A stretch of 64,000 nt of DNA from NCBI RefSeq assembly GCF_040448675.1, contig NZ_CP159289.1:3249001-3313000 (forward strand). Direction: 5' to 3'. How positions within the stretch are numbered: the first letter of the stretch is position 1; each line of letters begins with the position of its first letter. Source of the DNA: Dyadobacter sp. 676 (lineage in GTDB: Bacteria > Bacteroidota > Bacteroidia > Cytophagales > Spirosomataceae). This document shows positions 23,383 to 32,831 of this stretch, one piece after another. A program made the position numbers and the translations under genes. Under the pieces are notes generated by a model. That model was not told where the DNA came from and did no database searches. It saw only the letters and a list, made by a program, of their open reading frames with translations.

Positions 23383-25563
23383 ATGAAGCAAATATTCAGG
23401 ACACTTTCATTAACAATCCTCTCCTTTCAGCTCTTTGCGCAAATTCCCGACACATTTCAATGGCTACCCGACGGCAGCGGTTACCGCGATGCCGCCGAAA
23501 GCCAGATTGTGGAAGTAATATTGCCTGCCAACCAGGAAAAAGTGATCGTTACAAAAGAACAGCTTACACCGAAGGACGGCGCGCCGCTGACCATCAGAAG
23601 CTATTCTATCAGTAAAGCCGGGGATAAAGTGCTGGTTTATACCAATTCAAAGCGCGTTTGGCGGTACGATACCCGCGGCGATTACTGGGTGTATGATATG
23701 AACGCCAAAACCTTGAAACAGCTTGGGAAAGGTTTGCCGGAATCGTCGCTGATGTTTGCGAAATTTTCTCCGGACGGAACGAAGGTCGCGTATGTGAGCA
23801 GGCATAATGTGTATGTGGAAGACCTGGCGGGCGGTGCCATCAAACAACTCACAACAGACGGCACCGACCGGGTGATTAACGGCACTTTCGACTGGGCTTA
23901 CGAAGAAGAGTTCGACTGTCGCGACGGTTTCCGCTGGAGCGACGATAGCAAAGCCATTGCCTACTGGCAGCTCGACGCGCGCAAGATCCGTAACTTTCTG
24001 ATGATCAACACCACGGATTCTATTTACTCGTTCAATGTGCCGGTGGAATATCCGAAGGTCGGCGAAACGCCTTCTCCCTATAAAATAGGTGTGGTGGATG
24101 TCGCTTCCGCGCAAACAAAATGGATGAATATCCCCGGCGACCCCCAAAATACCTATGTGCCCCGCATGGAATGGTCGGGTATGCCGAACGAACTTGTGAT
24201 CCAGCAACTGAACCGCAAGCAGAACGAAAGCACATTGTTTTACATTAACACAACCGACGGAAGCGCGAAACCGTTTTATTCGGAAAAAGATGAGGCTTGG
24301 ATCGATATAAAAAGCCGCTGGGACAATGACCCCGTGGGCTGGGACTGGATCAACGGCGGAAAGGAATTTTTATGGGTAAGTGAAAAAGATGGCTGGCGCC
24401 ATACTTACCGCGTAAGTCGTGACGGTAAAAAGGAAACGTTGATCACGGCCGGAAATTTCGATCTGATCAGTCCGGTCCGCATCGACGAAAAGAACAATGC
24501 CTATTACTTCATGGCTTCGCCCGATAATGCGACCCAGAGCTATTTGTATAAAACCACCCTGGATGGAAAAGGCACGCCGGTGCGCATTACCCCCGCCGAC
24601 CAGGCCGGTACGCACAGCTACGATATTTCGCCGCTGGCAAAATTCGCGAGACACCAATTCTCGAACGCGAAAACCTCGCCGCTTGTGGAATGGATCTCCT
24701 TACCGAAACACACGTCCATCGACCCGGATAATTCCATCGCGCAGTCGAAAGACAAGATAAACGCATCCAAAACCAATATCGAATTCTTTAAGGTAAAAAC
24801 CGACGAAGGGGTGGAAATCGATGCGTGGATGGTGAAACCTACCAATTTCGACCCCGCTAAAAAGTACCCCATCGTATTCATGGTGTACGGGGAAGCAGCG
24901 GGAAGTACTGTCAGGGACGTATGGGGAACCGGGAAAAATCGCTTGTATGCTGGCAGCATGGCGGACGACGGCTACATTTATGCCTCTGTCGACAACCGCG
25001 GAACGCCGTCGCCCAAGGGCGCCAAATGGCGCAAGGCGATCTATCGCAACATCGGGCGTATCAATATCAAAGACATGGACGGTGCTGCGACCGCCATGTT
25101 CAAACAATTCGCATTCATCGATACCAGCCGCGTGGCCGTACACGGATGGAGCGGTGGCGGTTCGTCGACTTTGAATCTGCTGTTTCAGTACCCGCAGCAT
25201 TTCAAAACCGGTATTGCGGTGGCGGCAGTCGCCAACCAATTGACTTACGACAATATTTACCAGGAGCGTTACATGGGCATTCCGCAGGAGAACCGTGAAG
25301 ATTTCGTCAAAGGTTCGCCGATTACCTATGCCAAAAACCTGCGCGGAAACCTGCTATATATTCATGGTACGGGGGACGATAACGTGCATTACCAGAATGC
25401 CGAAATGCTCGTCAACGAGTTGATCAGGGCTAACAAGGTATTCCAGTTTATGCCCTATCCCAACCGCTCGCACAGCATCTCCGAAGGCGAAGGCACTTCG
25501 CAGCATTTGCGGTCGCTGTTTACCGATTATCTGAAAAAGAACTGCCCTCCGGGAGCGAGATAA
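23383..25563 (+). CDS. Dipeptidyl-peptidase IV-type serine peptidase (S9B)
   Basis: 726 aa. Signal peptide ending LFAQ; N-terminal beta-propeller with the double-Glu substrate motif in DWAYEEEF; C-terminal alpha/beta hydrolase with the triad S590 (GWSGGGSS), D665 (GTGDDNVH) and H697 (NRSHSI). It cleaves N-terminal dipeptides, typically X-Pro, from peptides in the periplasm. The EE pair and GWSGGG favour DPP-IV over prolyl tripeptidyl peptidase, but substrate preference is inferred. The stop overlaps the next start (TAATG). Confidence 0.92.
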   Translation: MKQIFRTLSLTILSFQLFAQIPDTFQWLPDGSGYRDAAESQIVEVILPANQEKVIVTKEQLTPKDGAPLTIRSYSISKAGDKVLVYTNSKRVWRYDTRGDYWVYDMNAKTLKQLGKGLPESSLMFAKFSPDGTKVAYVSRHNVYVEDLAGGAIKQLTTDGTDRVINGTFDWAYEEEFDCRDGFRWSDDSKAIAYWQLDARKIRNFLMINTTDSIYSFNVPVEYPKVGETPSPYKIGVVDVASAQTKWMNIPGDPQNTYVPRMEWSGMPNELVIQQLNRKQNESTLFYINTTDGSAKPFYSEKDEAWIDIKSRWDNDPVGWDWINGGKEFLWVSEKDGWRHTYRVSRDGKKETLITAGNFDLISPVRIDEKNNAYYFMASPDNATQSYLYKTTLDGKGTPVRITPADQAGTHSYDISPLAKFARHQFSNAKTSPLVEWISLPKHTSIDPDNSIAQSKDKINASKTNIEFFKVKTDEGVEIDAWMVKPTNFDPAKKYPIVFMVYGEAAGSTVRDVWGTGKNRLYAGSMADDGYIYASVDNRGTPSPKGAKWRKAIYRNIGRINIKDMDGAATAMFKQFAFIDTSRVAVHGWSGGGSSTLNLLFQYPQHFKTGIAVAAVANQLTYDNIYQERYMGIPQENREDFVKGSPITYAKNLRGNLLYIHGTGDDNVHYQNAEMLVNELIRANKVFQFMPYPNRSHSISEGEGTSQHLRSLFTDYLKKNCPPGAR

Positions 25564-26309
25564 TGCGCAGAAAGATATTCCGGACGATTAGTCTGATGGG
25601 ACTGGTCCCGCTGGGTTGCATCGCGCAGGTCAGCGAAGGAACGAAGGTCGGGATCAATACGGGTAGGGGATTGAACGCTCCGAGATCGGGCGTTTTCTGG
25701 ACGTCACCTACGGAGCAACCAGGGGTGGTTGGCGATTTTTATATCGATTCGCTTTGGCATATTGGGAATGTGAAACTGGTCAGGCCAGTCACCCAGGTGG
25801 GAGGCCTTGAATCGGACATCATCGCGGGCATCGATATCCGTTACAACGTGCTCAACGATGAGCTGGAAGTGCTGGCCGATAAGGCGAAGAAGGATATCAG
25901 GGTAATTCGTGGCAGCGAGTTGAAAAGTTTCAGGATCGATAGCGGCCCGGGCCCCGTAGAGTATGTGAATCTCTCGGCTTACGACCCGAAAGGAGAACTG
26001 AAAGGTTTTGCCGCGGTGCTGGTTTCGGGAAATATTACGTTTCTGAAGGCATACAAACCAAGGATCACCAAGCCGAATTATAACCCTGGATTTGGCACCG
26101 GGGAAAAGAATACGGTCGTTCGGTTGGTAAACGACTACTATCTGCTTTCAGGTGGCGCGGCGCAAAAGGTTACTTTGAATAAAAAGAACCTGCTGGCGCT
26201 GATGACGGATAAAAAGGCCGATGTGGATCGATATTTAAAAGAACACGACCTGGATTTCAAGGATGAAACACAGGTGGCGGACCTGGTGCGATATTATAAT
26301 TCCAAATAG
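25563..26309 (+). CDS. Uncharacterised secreted protein coupled to DPP-IV
   Basis: 248 aa with an N-terminal hydrophobic stretch (ISLMGLVPLGCIAQ), which may be a signal peptide or lipobox (PLGC). The body has no motif I recognise; it is mixed beta with a Lys-rich C-terminal helix (KKNLLALMTDKKADVDRYLKEH). Start ATG overlaps the peptidase stop by one base, so the two are translated together, and it may help the peptidase or sense cell-envelope peptides. Confidence 0.6.
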   Translation: MRRKIFRTISLMGLVPLGCIAQVSEGTKVGINTGRGLNAPRSGVFWTSPTEQPGVVGDFYIDSLWHIGNVKLVRPVTQVGGLESDIIAGIDIRYNVLNDELEVLADKAKKDIRVIRGSELKSFRIDSGPGPVEYVNLSAYDPKGELKGFAAVLVSGNITFLKAYKPRITKPNYNPGFGTGEKNTVVRLVNDYYLLSGGAAQKVTLNKKNLLALMTDKKADVDRYLKEHDLDFKDETQVADLVRYYNSK

Positions 26310-26311
26310 CA

Positions 26312-26347
26312 AAGGCCTCGGGAACAGTTTCCTGAGGCCTTTTTTTC
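26312..26347 (+). terminator. Terminator after the DPP-IV operon
   Basis: Stem aaaggcctcgggaa with ttcctgaggcctttt (one G-T wobble), CAG-T loop and a run of six to seven T. It can also serve the converging M28 gene as a bidirectional terminator. Confidence 0.8.
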
Positions 26348-26361
26348 ATATTAAAACAGGA

Positions 26362-27882
26362 TTATCTGCCATATAACTTTTTAGCGGCCGGCTCGTATTT
26401 ATCGCCCGCAATCCATTGCGGTGCGGTTTTGCGGTCGGCAATGAGCCGGGCAGCGTAAGTATAGGCCTGACTGAATTTCAGCAAGTAATTGAAATCAATG
26501 GTTTCGGGGTTATCCGTTACCTGATGATAGTTTTTCATAATATCCCCGTTGAATTCCCTGAAGCCCGGTGTGAATGTCGGTGCCGGAACGCCCTCTTTGG
26601 CGAAACTCACATTGTCCGACCGGTCGAAAAGACCCTGTTCGGGAGAAGGGTCGGCGAAAACGCCCAGGCCGAACGCCTTGCAAGCCGCCTCGATTTCCGC
26701 GCGTGCGCCCGTACGGTCGAGGCCCATCACCGAAACGATGGTGGTGTCGTTATAACCGGCACCGTCGGAATTCATATTGAAAATGCATTTGTTCAAACGC
26801 ATGATCGGGTGCGAGGCGTAATATTTGCTTCCCAGCAATCCTACTTCCTCACCGGTGAGCGCTACCAAAACGATGGAACGTTTCGGAGGGTTTTTGGCTA
26901 GTGCTTCGGCGGCGGTAAGCAATGCCGTGACGCCAAATGCATTGTCGCGTGCGCCATTGAAAATACTGTCTTCGGCCGTGTAGGTTTGTCCGCCCTGCTT
27001 ACCCACGCCCACGTGGTCGTAATGTGCGGAAAGCAGCACATATTCTTCTTTCAGCTTGGGATCCGTACCGGGAATGTAACCGGCCACATTGTAGCTGTAA
27101 ATGGGCTTCGCGATCCTGCCGGATGTTTTGAAAGTGACCTCTTTCACCGCGCGCAATGCACGGGCAAATCTGGCTTCCTTACCATTAACCCAGGCATGTG
27201 GAATGGATCCGGCGGTATTGCCTTCCGCCAGCGAAATTTTTTCGCCTGCAAAAAATTTGCTTACCACATTCCAGGGCACTGCAGCATTAAAAAGCTCTAT
27301 GACCGCAATAGCGCCTTTGTCCTGAGCGATTTTGCGCTTTTCAGCGGAAGTGGCAAAGAGCTCGGAGGTCGTTTGGGCTTCCGGCGTGCCACTTTCTACC
27401 AACACAATTTTACCTTTTACATCCAGCCCTTTGTAATCGTCCCAGCTTTTAGCCGCATTTTCCAGCCCATAGCTCGCATATACGATCGGTGCCTTCAAAT
27501 CCGCCGCATCGCCGGCCATCAGGAGCCAGTCGGTACCGCTTTTCATGATCTCCGCGTCGGCAACGATTTCACCGGTGCCATTAGCGCCCATTTTTTCGAA
27601 TGGTACACGTTGGAAATAGCCGGATGTGCCGGTTTCGGCATTCCCCGGCACGGGCACGACGCCCATTTTCCGAAACTGCTCGGCAATGTAGCGTGCCGCT
27701 ACGAAGTTGCCCTGCTCGCCCGTGCGCCGGCCCATGAGCTCGTCGCCCGCAAGGAAGCGGATATGCGCTTCGGTCTCCGATTTTTTTACCTGAAATTCGG
27801 GTAACGAAGAATTTTTTTTCTGAGCTTCGGCGGGAAGGGTAAGGACCAAACCGAGCGGTAATAGTAGTAATGACAGCTTCAT
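26362..27882 (-). CDS. M28 family metallopeptidase with PA domain
   Basis: 506 aa, signal peptide ending PAEAQ. A PA (protease-associated) domain occupies the first half, and the zinc sites appear as SAHYDHVG (His), NGARDNAFG (Asp), ALTGEEVGLLGS (Glu base and ligand), NMNSDGAG (Asp) and KNYHQVTDN (His): all five ligands intact. Likely a secreted aminopeptidase. Stand-alone gene, converging with the DPP-IV operon; together they would supply amino acids from exogenous peptides. Confidence 0.9.
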   Translation of the reverse strand: MKLSLLLLPLGLVLTLPAEAQKKNSSLPEFQVKKSETEAHIRFLAGDELMGRRTGEQGNFVAARYIAEQFRKMGVVPVPGNAETGTSGYFQRVPFEKMGANGTGEIVADAEIMKSGTDWLLMAGDAADLKAPIVYASYGLENAAKSWDDYKGLDVKGKIVLVESGTPEAQTTSELFATSAEKRKIAQDKGAIAVIELFNAAVPWNVVSKFFAGEKISLAEGNTAGSIPHAWVNGKEARFARALRAVKEVTFKTSGRIAKPIYSYNVAGYIPGTDPKLKEEYVLLSAHYDHVGVGKQGGQTYTAEDSIFNGARDNAFGVTALLTAAEALAKNPPKRSIVLVALTGEEVGLLGSKYYASHPIMRLNKCIFNMNSDGAGYNDTTIVSVMGLDRTGARAEIEAACKAFGLGVFADPSPEQGLFDRSDNVSFAKEGVPAPTFTPGFREFNGDIMKNYHQVTDNPETIDFNYLLKFSQAYTYAARLIADRKTAPQWIAGDKYEPAAKKLYGR

Positions 27883-27971
27883 GACTGGTTTTAATGATGT
27901 CGAAAAGAAAAATGTGAAGACGTAAGATAATCAGACATCTTCACATTCTATGTTGCGGCAATAGGAATTCG

Positions 27972-28964
27972 CTACCGTTTGTTCAATATCACGGCCGCTT
28001 CCTTCGCGAAATAGGTAAGAATGCATTTGGCACCCGCACGGCGGATGCTCGTGAGCACTTCCATCATTGCCCGTTCGCCGTCGAGCCAGCCGTTTTGCGC
28101 TGCGGCTTTCACCATCGCATATTCGCCCGACACGTTGTAGGCGGCAATCGGAATATCAAAGTTTTCGTCGAGCAGACGGATAATATCCAGGTAAGACAAT
28201 GCGGGTTTAACCATCAGCATATCGGCCCCCTCCTCGAAATCCAGCTGTGCTTCGAGCAACGCCTCGCGCTTGTTGGCCGGGTTCATCTGGTAGGTTTTTT
28301 TATCGCCGAACTTGGGCGCAGATTCCAACGCGTCGCGGAACGGACCGTAGAATGCGCTGGCATACTTGGCGGAATACGACATGATGCTCACGTCGGTAAA
28401 ACCGTGAGCGTCGAGGTGCCGGCGGATGTGACCCACCCGGCCGTCCATCATATCGCTCGGCCCCAGGATGTCGGCACCGGCTTTGGCTTGCGCGAGCGAC
28501 ATGTTGGCGAGTATTTCAAGGGTGGCGTCGTTCAATATCCTGCCGTTTTCGACCAGGCCGTCGTGGCCGTCGGAGCTATACGGGTCCATCGCCACGTCGG
28601 TCATGATCACCAGCTCCGGGAACTGTTCTTTAATGGCCGTGATGGCTTTCAGGTAAAAAGTATCTTCGAAGTAGCTCTCGGATGCGAAACGGTCCTTTCT
28701 GCTTTCAGGATAATTCGGAAAAAGATCGATGGCCCGGATACCGAGGTCGGTCACTTCTTTGAGTTCTTCGAGCAGGTTATCGAGTGAATAGCGGTAAATG
28801 CCGGGCATTGACTTCACTTCGGACTTCTGCCGCGTGCCGTCAACGACAAACATGGGGAAAATGAAATCGGATACCTGTAAATTGGTTTCCTGAACAAGGT
28901 CACGAACTCCTGCGGATTTTCTATTGCGTCGGGGACGACGGGATAACTGGATCATGATAGGCAT
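27972..28964 (-). CDS. hemB: Delta-aminolevulinic acid dehydratase (porphobilinogen synthase)
   Basis: Condenses two 5-aminolevulinates to porphobilinogen in haem synthesis. 330 aa from ATG 28964; the ATG at 28955 is equally good. Both active-site lysines are seen (MSYSAKYASAFYGPFR and MVKPALSYLDI), plus FPMFVVDG near the N-terminus. The metal-binding cluster is the Asp-rich type (MTDVAMDPYSSDGHDG) rather than the zinc three-Cys form, so it should depend on magnesium. The upstream flank on its coding strand carries a single heptamer array. Confidence 0.95.
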   Translation of the reverse strand: MPIMIQLSRRPRRNRKSAGVRDLVQETNLQVSDFIFPMFVVDGTRQKSEVKSMPGIYRYSLDNLLEELKEVTDLGIRAIDLFPNYPESRKDRFASESYFEDTFYLKAITAIKEQFPELVIMTDVAMDPYSSDGHDGLVENGRILNDATLEILANMSLAQAKAGADILGPSDMMDGRVGHIRRHLDAHGFTDVSIMSYSAKYASAFYGPFRDALESAPKFGDKKTYQMNPANKREALLEAQLDFEEGADMLMVKPALSYLDIIRLLDENFDIPIAAYNVSGEYAMVKAAAQNGWLDGERAMMEVLTSIRRAGAKCILTYFAKEAAVILNKR

Positions 28965-28965
28965 T

Positions 28966-28990
28966 CGGCGATCGGCTCTCGGCCGTCGGC
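28966..28990 (+). repeat. Heptamer array CGGCNNT, single arm
   Basis: CGGCGAT, CGGCTCT, CGGCCGT and CGGC in tandem, immediately upstream of hemB. No inverted partner is seen within 1 kb, unlike the two paired arrays in the leucine cluster. Confidence 0.7.
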
Positions 28991-29070
28991 TTTTATTTAA
29001 AGCTTATGGAACATTAAATGGAAAACGACACAAAGAAACGCAGAGTTTCCCGAACAGCCCTTTTTCCTCG

Positions 29071-29114
29071 CCCTTTCCTCCTTCTCCTTTTTCCTCCTTC
29101 TCCTTTCCTCCCTT
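29071..29114 (+). repeat. 44-base uninterrupted polypyrimidine tract with a 14-base direct repeat
   Basis: All C or T, with tttcctccttctcc occurring twice. It ends over the stop codon of the response regulator (29113). A homopurine/homopyrimidine run of this length can form triplex DNA or act as a C-rich Rho-utilisation site on the plus strand; on the regulator's own strand it is G/A-rich. Confidence 0.6.
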
Positions 29115-29799
29115 ACCCCACCATCAGCTTAAAACCCTCCCCATGCAAATTCATAATCTGTATGGATGGATCGTCGCGAAGATATTTGCGGAGCTTGGTA
29201 ATGTAAACATCCATACTTCGTGCATTGAAATAGGAATCGTCGCCCCAAATGGTTTTGAGTGCAAAGCTGCGGCTGATGGGCTGGTTGAGGTTCTGGCAAA
29301 AAAGCCGCAGCAGTTCCGATTCCTTACTCGTCAGTCGTGCTGAATTTTCGCCGATGGCTAATTGCTGATGGTCGTAATCGAAAGTATATTGACCAATCTG
29401 AAAAACCTTTGTCTCCTCTTGCTGGTCTGCTTGTCGCGCGTATCGTCGTAAAATAGCGTGGATGCGCATCAGCAATTCCTCGCGGTCGAAAGGTTTCGTC
29501 ACATAATCGTCCGCTCCCACCCGAAAGCCCTGCAGGGTATCCTCTTTCATCGACTTTGCCGTTAGAAAAATGATCGGCACATCACGCCCACTCATCCTGA
29601 CCTCTTTGGCAAGCGAAAACCCGTCTTTTTTAGGCATCATCACATCGAAAATACACAGGTCGTATTCTTTATCGACGAAATGCTGCCATCCTTTCTGGCC
29701 ATCAGTAGCAAGGTCGGTAGGAAAGCCTTTATCGGTCAGATACTCCTGAAGAAGCATCCCCAGGTTGGCGTCATCTTCAACGAGTAAGAGATTGGGCAT
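29113..29799 (-). CDS. OmpR/PhoB-family response regulator
   Basis: 228 aa. Receiver domain with acidic DD near residue 9, phospho-Asp in CIFDVMMP, T in FLTAKS and K in VTKPFD; winged-helix output domain from about residue 130 (ARLTSKESELLRLFCQNLNQPISR; DVYITKLRKYLRDD). No histidine kinase lies next to it, so it is an orphan here and its kinase must be elsewhere. It is a typical Bacteroidota regulator of this class. Confidence 0.92.
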   Translation of the reverse strand: MPNLLLVEDDANLGMLLQEYLTDKGFPTDLATDGQKGWQHFVDKEYDLCIFDVMMPKKDGFSLAKEVRMSGRDVPIIFLTAKSMKEDTLQGFRVGADDYVTKPFDREELLMRIHAILRRYARQADQQEETKVFQIGQYTFDYDHQQLAIGENSARLTSKESELLRLFCQNLNQPISRSFALKTIWGDDSYFNARSMDVYITKLRKYLRDDPSIQIMNLHGEGFKLMVG

Positions 29800-29904
29800 T
29801 GGCGCAGGGATAACAGAATTTGCTGAATGGTGACATCATGCGTAAATTAACCCGATAAAACTAGCGATCTTTCGTATCTCTGAAACCTTCTTAACTCATA
29901 AAAA

Positions 29905-30924
29905 ATGTTAAAATTCATCCTCTGGGTCGCTGCGATCCTCGTGATCCTCGGTGTAGTGTTCCTGTCAGGCCCCAAAGTGCCCGAAGCACGCCTTACGCCC
30001 GTTTTGCCTACCGTCACCGGCGATCTTCTGAAACTGGAAGAGGAAATAAACCGGACTGAAAAGGCCATTCCGCTGCTCAAACCCGATAATGAGGCGCGCA
30101 TTGTGTGGGCCAACGACAGTTTGAAGCAGAAAACGACGTATAGCATCGTATATATTCATGGTTTCGGCGCCAGCTGGGCGGAGGGCGACCCTGTTCATAA
30201 AGACCTGGCAAGAAGATACGGCGCGAACCTTTACCTCGCGCGTATGCACGATGCCGGTATCGCAGATACGAACGCATTCGACGACCTGACGCCCGCCAAT
30301 TTTCTGGCGGGTGCAAAACGGGCGCTGGCTATTGGGAAGGTTTTGGGCGACAGCGTGATCGTGATCGGCACTTCGGCGGGCGGATTACTATCGGTTTACC
30401 TGGCCGCTGCGCACCCGGAAATCAAGGGACTTGTCCTTTACTCGCCCTGTATGGCCATTGCAAATCCGGCTATGAAGCTCGTAACCGGCCCGTGGGGGCA
30501 GCAGATTCTGCATAAGGTAATGGGGACGCATAACATGGGTAAAGACTCTCTTCCGGCCCAGGCGCAGTTCTGGTTGCAGGGCTATCATACGAACGGGCTC
30601 ACGACTTTACAGCAGATGATCGACGCCATCGCCCGGCCGGAGATTTACAAGGAGATCAAAATGCCCGTTTTTGTAGGGTATTATTATAAAAACGATGAAG
30701 AACAGGACAAAGTAGTGTCGGTAAAGGCGATCCGCAAGATGTTCGAAGGGCTCGGAACACCCGCAGGCCTGAAAGAAGAAAAAGCATTCCCCGAAAGCGG
30801 CGACCACGTGATCGCATCGCGTCTGCGTTCGAAAGACGTAAAGAGCGTGTACGAGGCCACAGACCGGTTTTTTCAGGAAAAGCTGCACATGAAACCAGTA
30901 GAAAACGCTGCCGCTCAACCTTGA
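29905..30924 (+). CDS. Alpha/beta hydrolase with N-terminal membrane anchor
   Basis: 339 aa. One N-terminal hydrophobic helix (FILWVAAILVILGVVFL) and then a hydrolase domain with oxyanion loop IHGFGAS, nucleophile elbow GTSAGG (Ser) and a C-terminal His in ESGDHVIAS. An anchored lysophospholipase- or carboxylesterase-like activity is likely, but the substrate is not readable. The anchored end suggests an envelope location. Confidence 0.82.
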   Translation: MLKFILWVAAILVILGVVFLSGPKVPEARLTPVLPTVTGDLLKLEEEINRTEKAIPLLKPDNEARIVWANDSLKQKTTYSIVYIHGFGASWAEGDPVHKDLARRYGANLYLARMHDAGIADTNAFDDLTPANFLAGAKRALAIGKVLGDSVIVIGTSAGGLLSVYLAAAHPEIKGLVLYSPCMAIANPAMKLVTGPWGQQILHKVMGTHNMGKDSLPAQAQFWLQGYHTNGLTTLQQMIDAIARPEIYKEIKMPVFVGYYYKNDEEQDKVVSVKAIRKMFEGLGTPAGLKEEKAFPESGDHVIASRLRSKDVKSVYEATDRFFQEKLHMKPVENAAAQP

Positions 30925-30956
30925 ACGGGTACGGAAACGGCATTGTGAGGGGGTAA

Positions 30957-30991
30957 TTTGTGGTTAAACCGATGAAAAATGCTTTACTTTG
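30957..30991 (+). promoter_or_regulatory. Possible fabI promoter
   Basis: TTTG at 30957-30960 and TTACTTTG at 30984-30991, which matches the -7 consensus at 7 of 8 positions. The 23-bp spacer is longer than usual, so the call is tentative. Confidence 0.3.
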
Positions 30992-31033
30992 CCGCCTTGA
31001 ACGGACGTCCTAATATCAACAAAGAAAGGAAAC

Positions 31034-31861
31034 ATGGCTTACGGTTTATTAAAAGGAAAAAGAGGAATTATATCGGGTGCATTGGACGAAAACTCCATTG
31101 CCTGGAAAGTAGCGCTGAAAGCAAAGGAAGAAGGTGCCACGTTTGTACTTACCAACGCGCCGATTGCGATGCGCATGGGGGCAATCAACGACCTGGCGAA
31201 GCAATGCGACGCCGAGATCATTCCTGCCGACGCTACTTCCCTGGAAGATATCGAGAACCTTTTTACCAAATCGACCGAGATCCTCGGCGGCAAGATCGAT
31301 TTCGTACTCCATTCGATCGGAATGTCGCTGAACGTTCGTAAAGGCAGATCTTATGGTGACCTGAACTACGAATGGTTCCAGAAGGGCGTAGATATATCCG
31401 CGTTGTCACTGCACAAATTTCTTCAGGTTGCGGAAAAGCTCGACGCGATCAACGAATGGGGGTCGGTTGTGGCATTATCCTACATTGCGGCCCAAAGAAC
31501 CTACTCTTTTTACAGCGACATGGCCGAAGCCAAGGCGATGCTCGAAAGCATTGCGCGCAGCTATGGCTACCGCTACGGAAAAGCCAAAAATGTACGTGTA
31601 AATACCATTTCGCAGTCGCCTACCAAAACCAAGGCCGGCTCGGGCATCGAAGGGTTCGACGCATTCTATGATTTTGCGGAAAAAATGAGCCCGCTGGGGA
31701 ACGCTTCGGCAGACGATTGCGCGAACTACGCCATTACCCTGTTCTCCGACCTGACCCGTTTCGTGACCATGCAGAACTTGTATCACGACGGCGGTTATTC
31801 TTCCACCGGTATTTCGGAGGAACTGGTAACGATGATCCAGCAACAGGCGCAGCAGCAGTAA
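31034..31861 (+). CDS. fabI: Enoyl-[acyl-carrier-protein] reductase
   Basis: 275 aa short-chain dehydrogenase that reduces enoyl-ACP in fatty-acid elongation. The N-terminal nucleotide-binding segment (GKRGIISGALDENSIAWKVA) and the FabI-type active site Y-x6-K (YSDMAEAK) are present, along with VNTISQSPTKTKAGSGI. Single gene followed by a strong terminator; the usual target of triclosan-type inhibitors. Confidence 0.95.
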   Translation: MAYGLLKGKRGIISGALDENSIAWKVALKAKEEGATFVLTNAPIAMRMGAINDLAKQCDAEIIPADATSLEDIENLFTKSTEILGGKIDFVLHSIGMSLNVRKGRSYGDLNYEWFQKGVDISALSLHKFLQVAEKLDAINEWGSVVALSYIAAQRTYSFYSDMAEAKAMLESIARSYGYRYGKAKNVRVNTISQSPTKTKAGSGIEGFDAFYDFAEKMSPLGNASADDCANYAITLFSDLTRFVTMQNLYHDGGYSSTGISEELVTMIQQQAQQQ

Positions 31862-31881
31862 TATTCCAATTGACATCCTGA

Positions 31882-31921
31882 AAAACCCTTCAAGGCACGC
31901 GTTTTGAAGGGTTTTCTTTTT
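31882..31921 (+). terminator. Terminator of fabI
   Basis: A perfect 12-bp stem, aaaacccttcaa (31882-31893) with ttgaagggtttt (31904-31915), and a following CTTTTTG T-run. Confidence 0.8.
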
Positions 31922-32005
31922 GTATTAAAATAAATGCGTATAGCCACCGTTTGGCGTTGTGTAATATTTGAAGAACCAATTAGTTTAGCCAAATAAATTC
32001 CATTT

Positions 32006-32818
32006 ATGAATCATCAGACCCATCACCCCTTTTTCAGCAAATTCGGGGCGCAGGCAAGCCGCCTGCTGCTTGCGGTATTATTCCTGACGATAGTTTCATG
32101 CGGAAGCGAGAAAGAGGCCACCCGGGCCGTTCCCGACGCGCCGGTTTATACCATCGTGTTTCTGGATAAAACCCAAAGCGTACATGTGGATAAACAGTAT
32201 GTCAACCAGAAATACCGCCAGGCGCTTACCGATATCGTGGAGAACAATATGAAGAACAAGGGGGATAAACTGGAAGTATATTTTATCCACGAAAACACTT
32301 CGAAAGCCCGTGCGTTGTCGCTCACCGTTCGGAGCGAACGCGATGACCTCGAAGGAGCGAATGCTACCGACCGCGAGGGTATTGAAACAGCATTCCAATT
32401 GGCTTTGCAGAAGGAAAAGAGCATTTACCTACGCCAGTTGCTTGCGAAGCTCAACCAGCAGAACACCGGCTCGTCAAACCTCTCGACCGACATTTGGGCC
32501 AGTCTGCCTGTAATCGCCAAAGCCGGAGAAAGTGGTTCACAAGTGAAGGTATACTATTTCAGTGATATGGTAGAAAGCGTAAAAGGCACCGACCGCCGCG
32601 ATTTTCATGCCAATCCGCCGAAGAGCGACGCGGAAGCGGAGGCGGATGCCAAAGAAGATACGAAAAAGCTGGAACGGTATGCAATTGGCTCTCCGCAGGT
32701 GACGATCGTATCGCCGTTCGAGCCGACGGCTTCTAGTAAGGAGAACAACCCGCACGTGACGCATTATTGGCAGACACTCTTTCAGGAATTGGGCGGGGTA
32801 AGCGTAGAGGAACTTTGA
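32006..32818 (+). CDS. Lipoprotein with degenerate VWA-like start
   Basis: 270 aa. Lipoprotein signal (LLLAVLFLTIVSCGS). The mature protein begins VYTIVFLDKTQSVH, a metal-binding-like DxTxS strand of the von Willebrand A kind, followed by YRQALTDIVENNMKNKGDKLEVYFI and VKVYYFSDMVES, which match the strand pattern of VWA folds. No downstream partner is seen; the next gene is on the opposite strand. Function unknown. Confidence 0.55.
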   Translation: MNHQTHHPFFSKFGAQASRLLLAVLFLTIVSCGSEKEATRAVPDAPVYTIVFLDKTQSVHVDKQYVNQKYRQALTDIVENNMKNKGDKLEVYFIHENTSKARALSLTVRSERDDLEGANATDREGIETAFQLALQKEKSIYLRQLLAKLNQQNTGSSNLSTDIWASLPVIAKAGESGSQVKVYYFSDMVESVKGTDRRDFHANPPKSDAEAEADAKEDTKKLERYAIGSPQVTIVSPFEPTASSKENNPHVTHYWQTLFQELGGVSVEEL

Positions 32819-32831
32819 GTAGTTGAGGGAA

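Noticed and set aside
29018..29206. Pro/Leu-rich ORF over the polypyrimidine tract
   Set aside because: Its residues simply follow the C/T-rich repeats and it overlaps the response regulator on the other strand.
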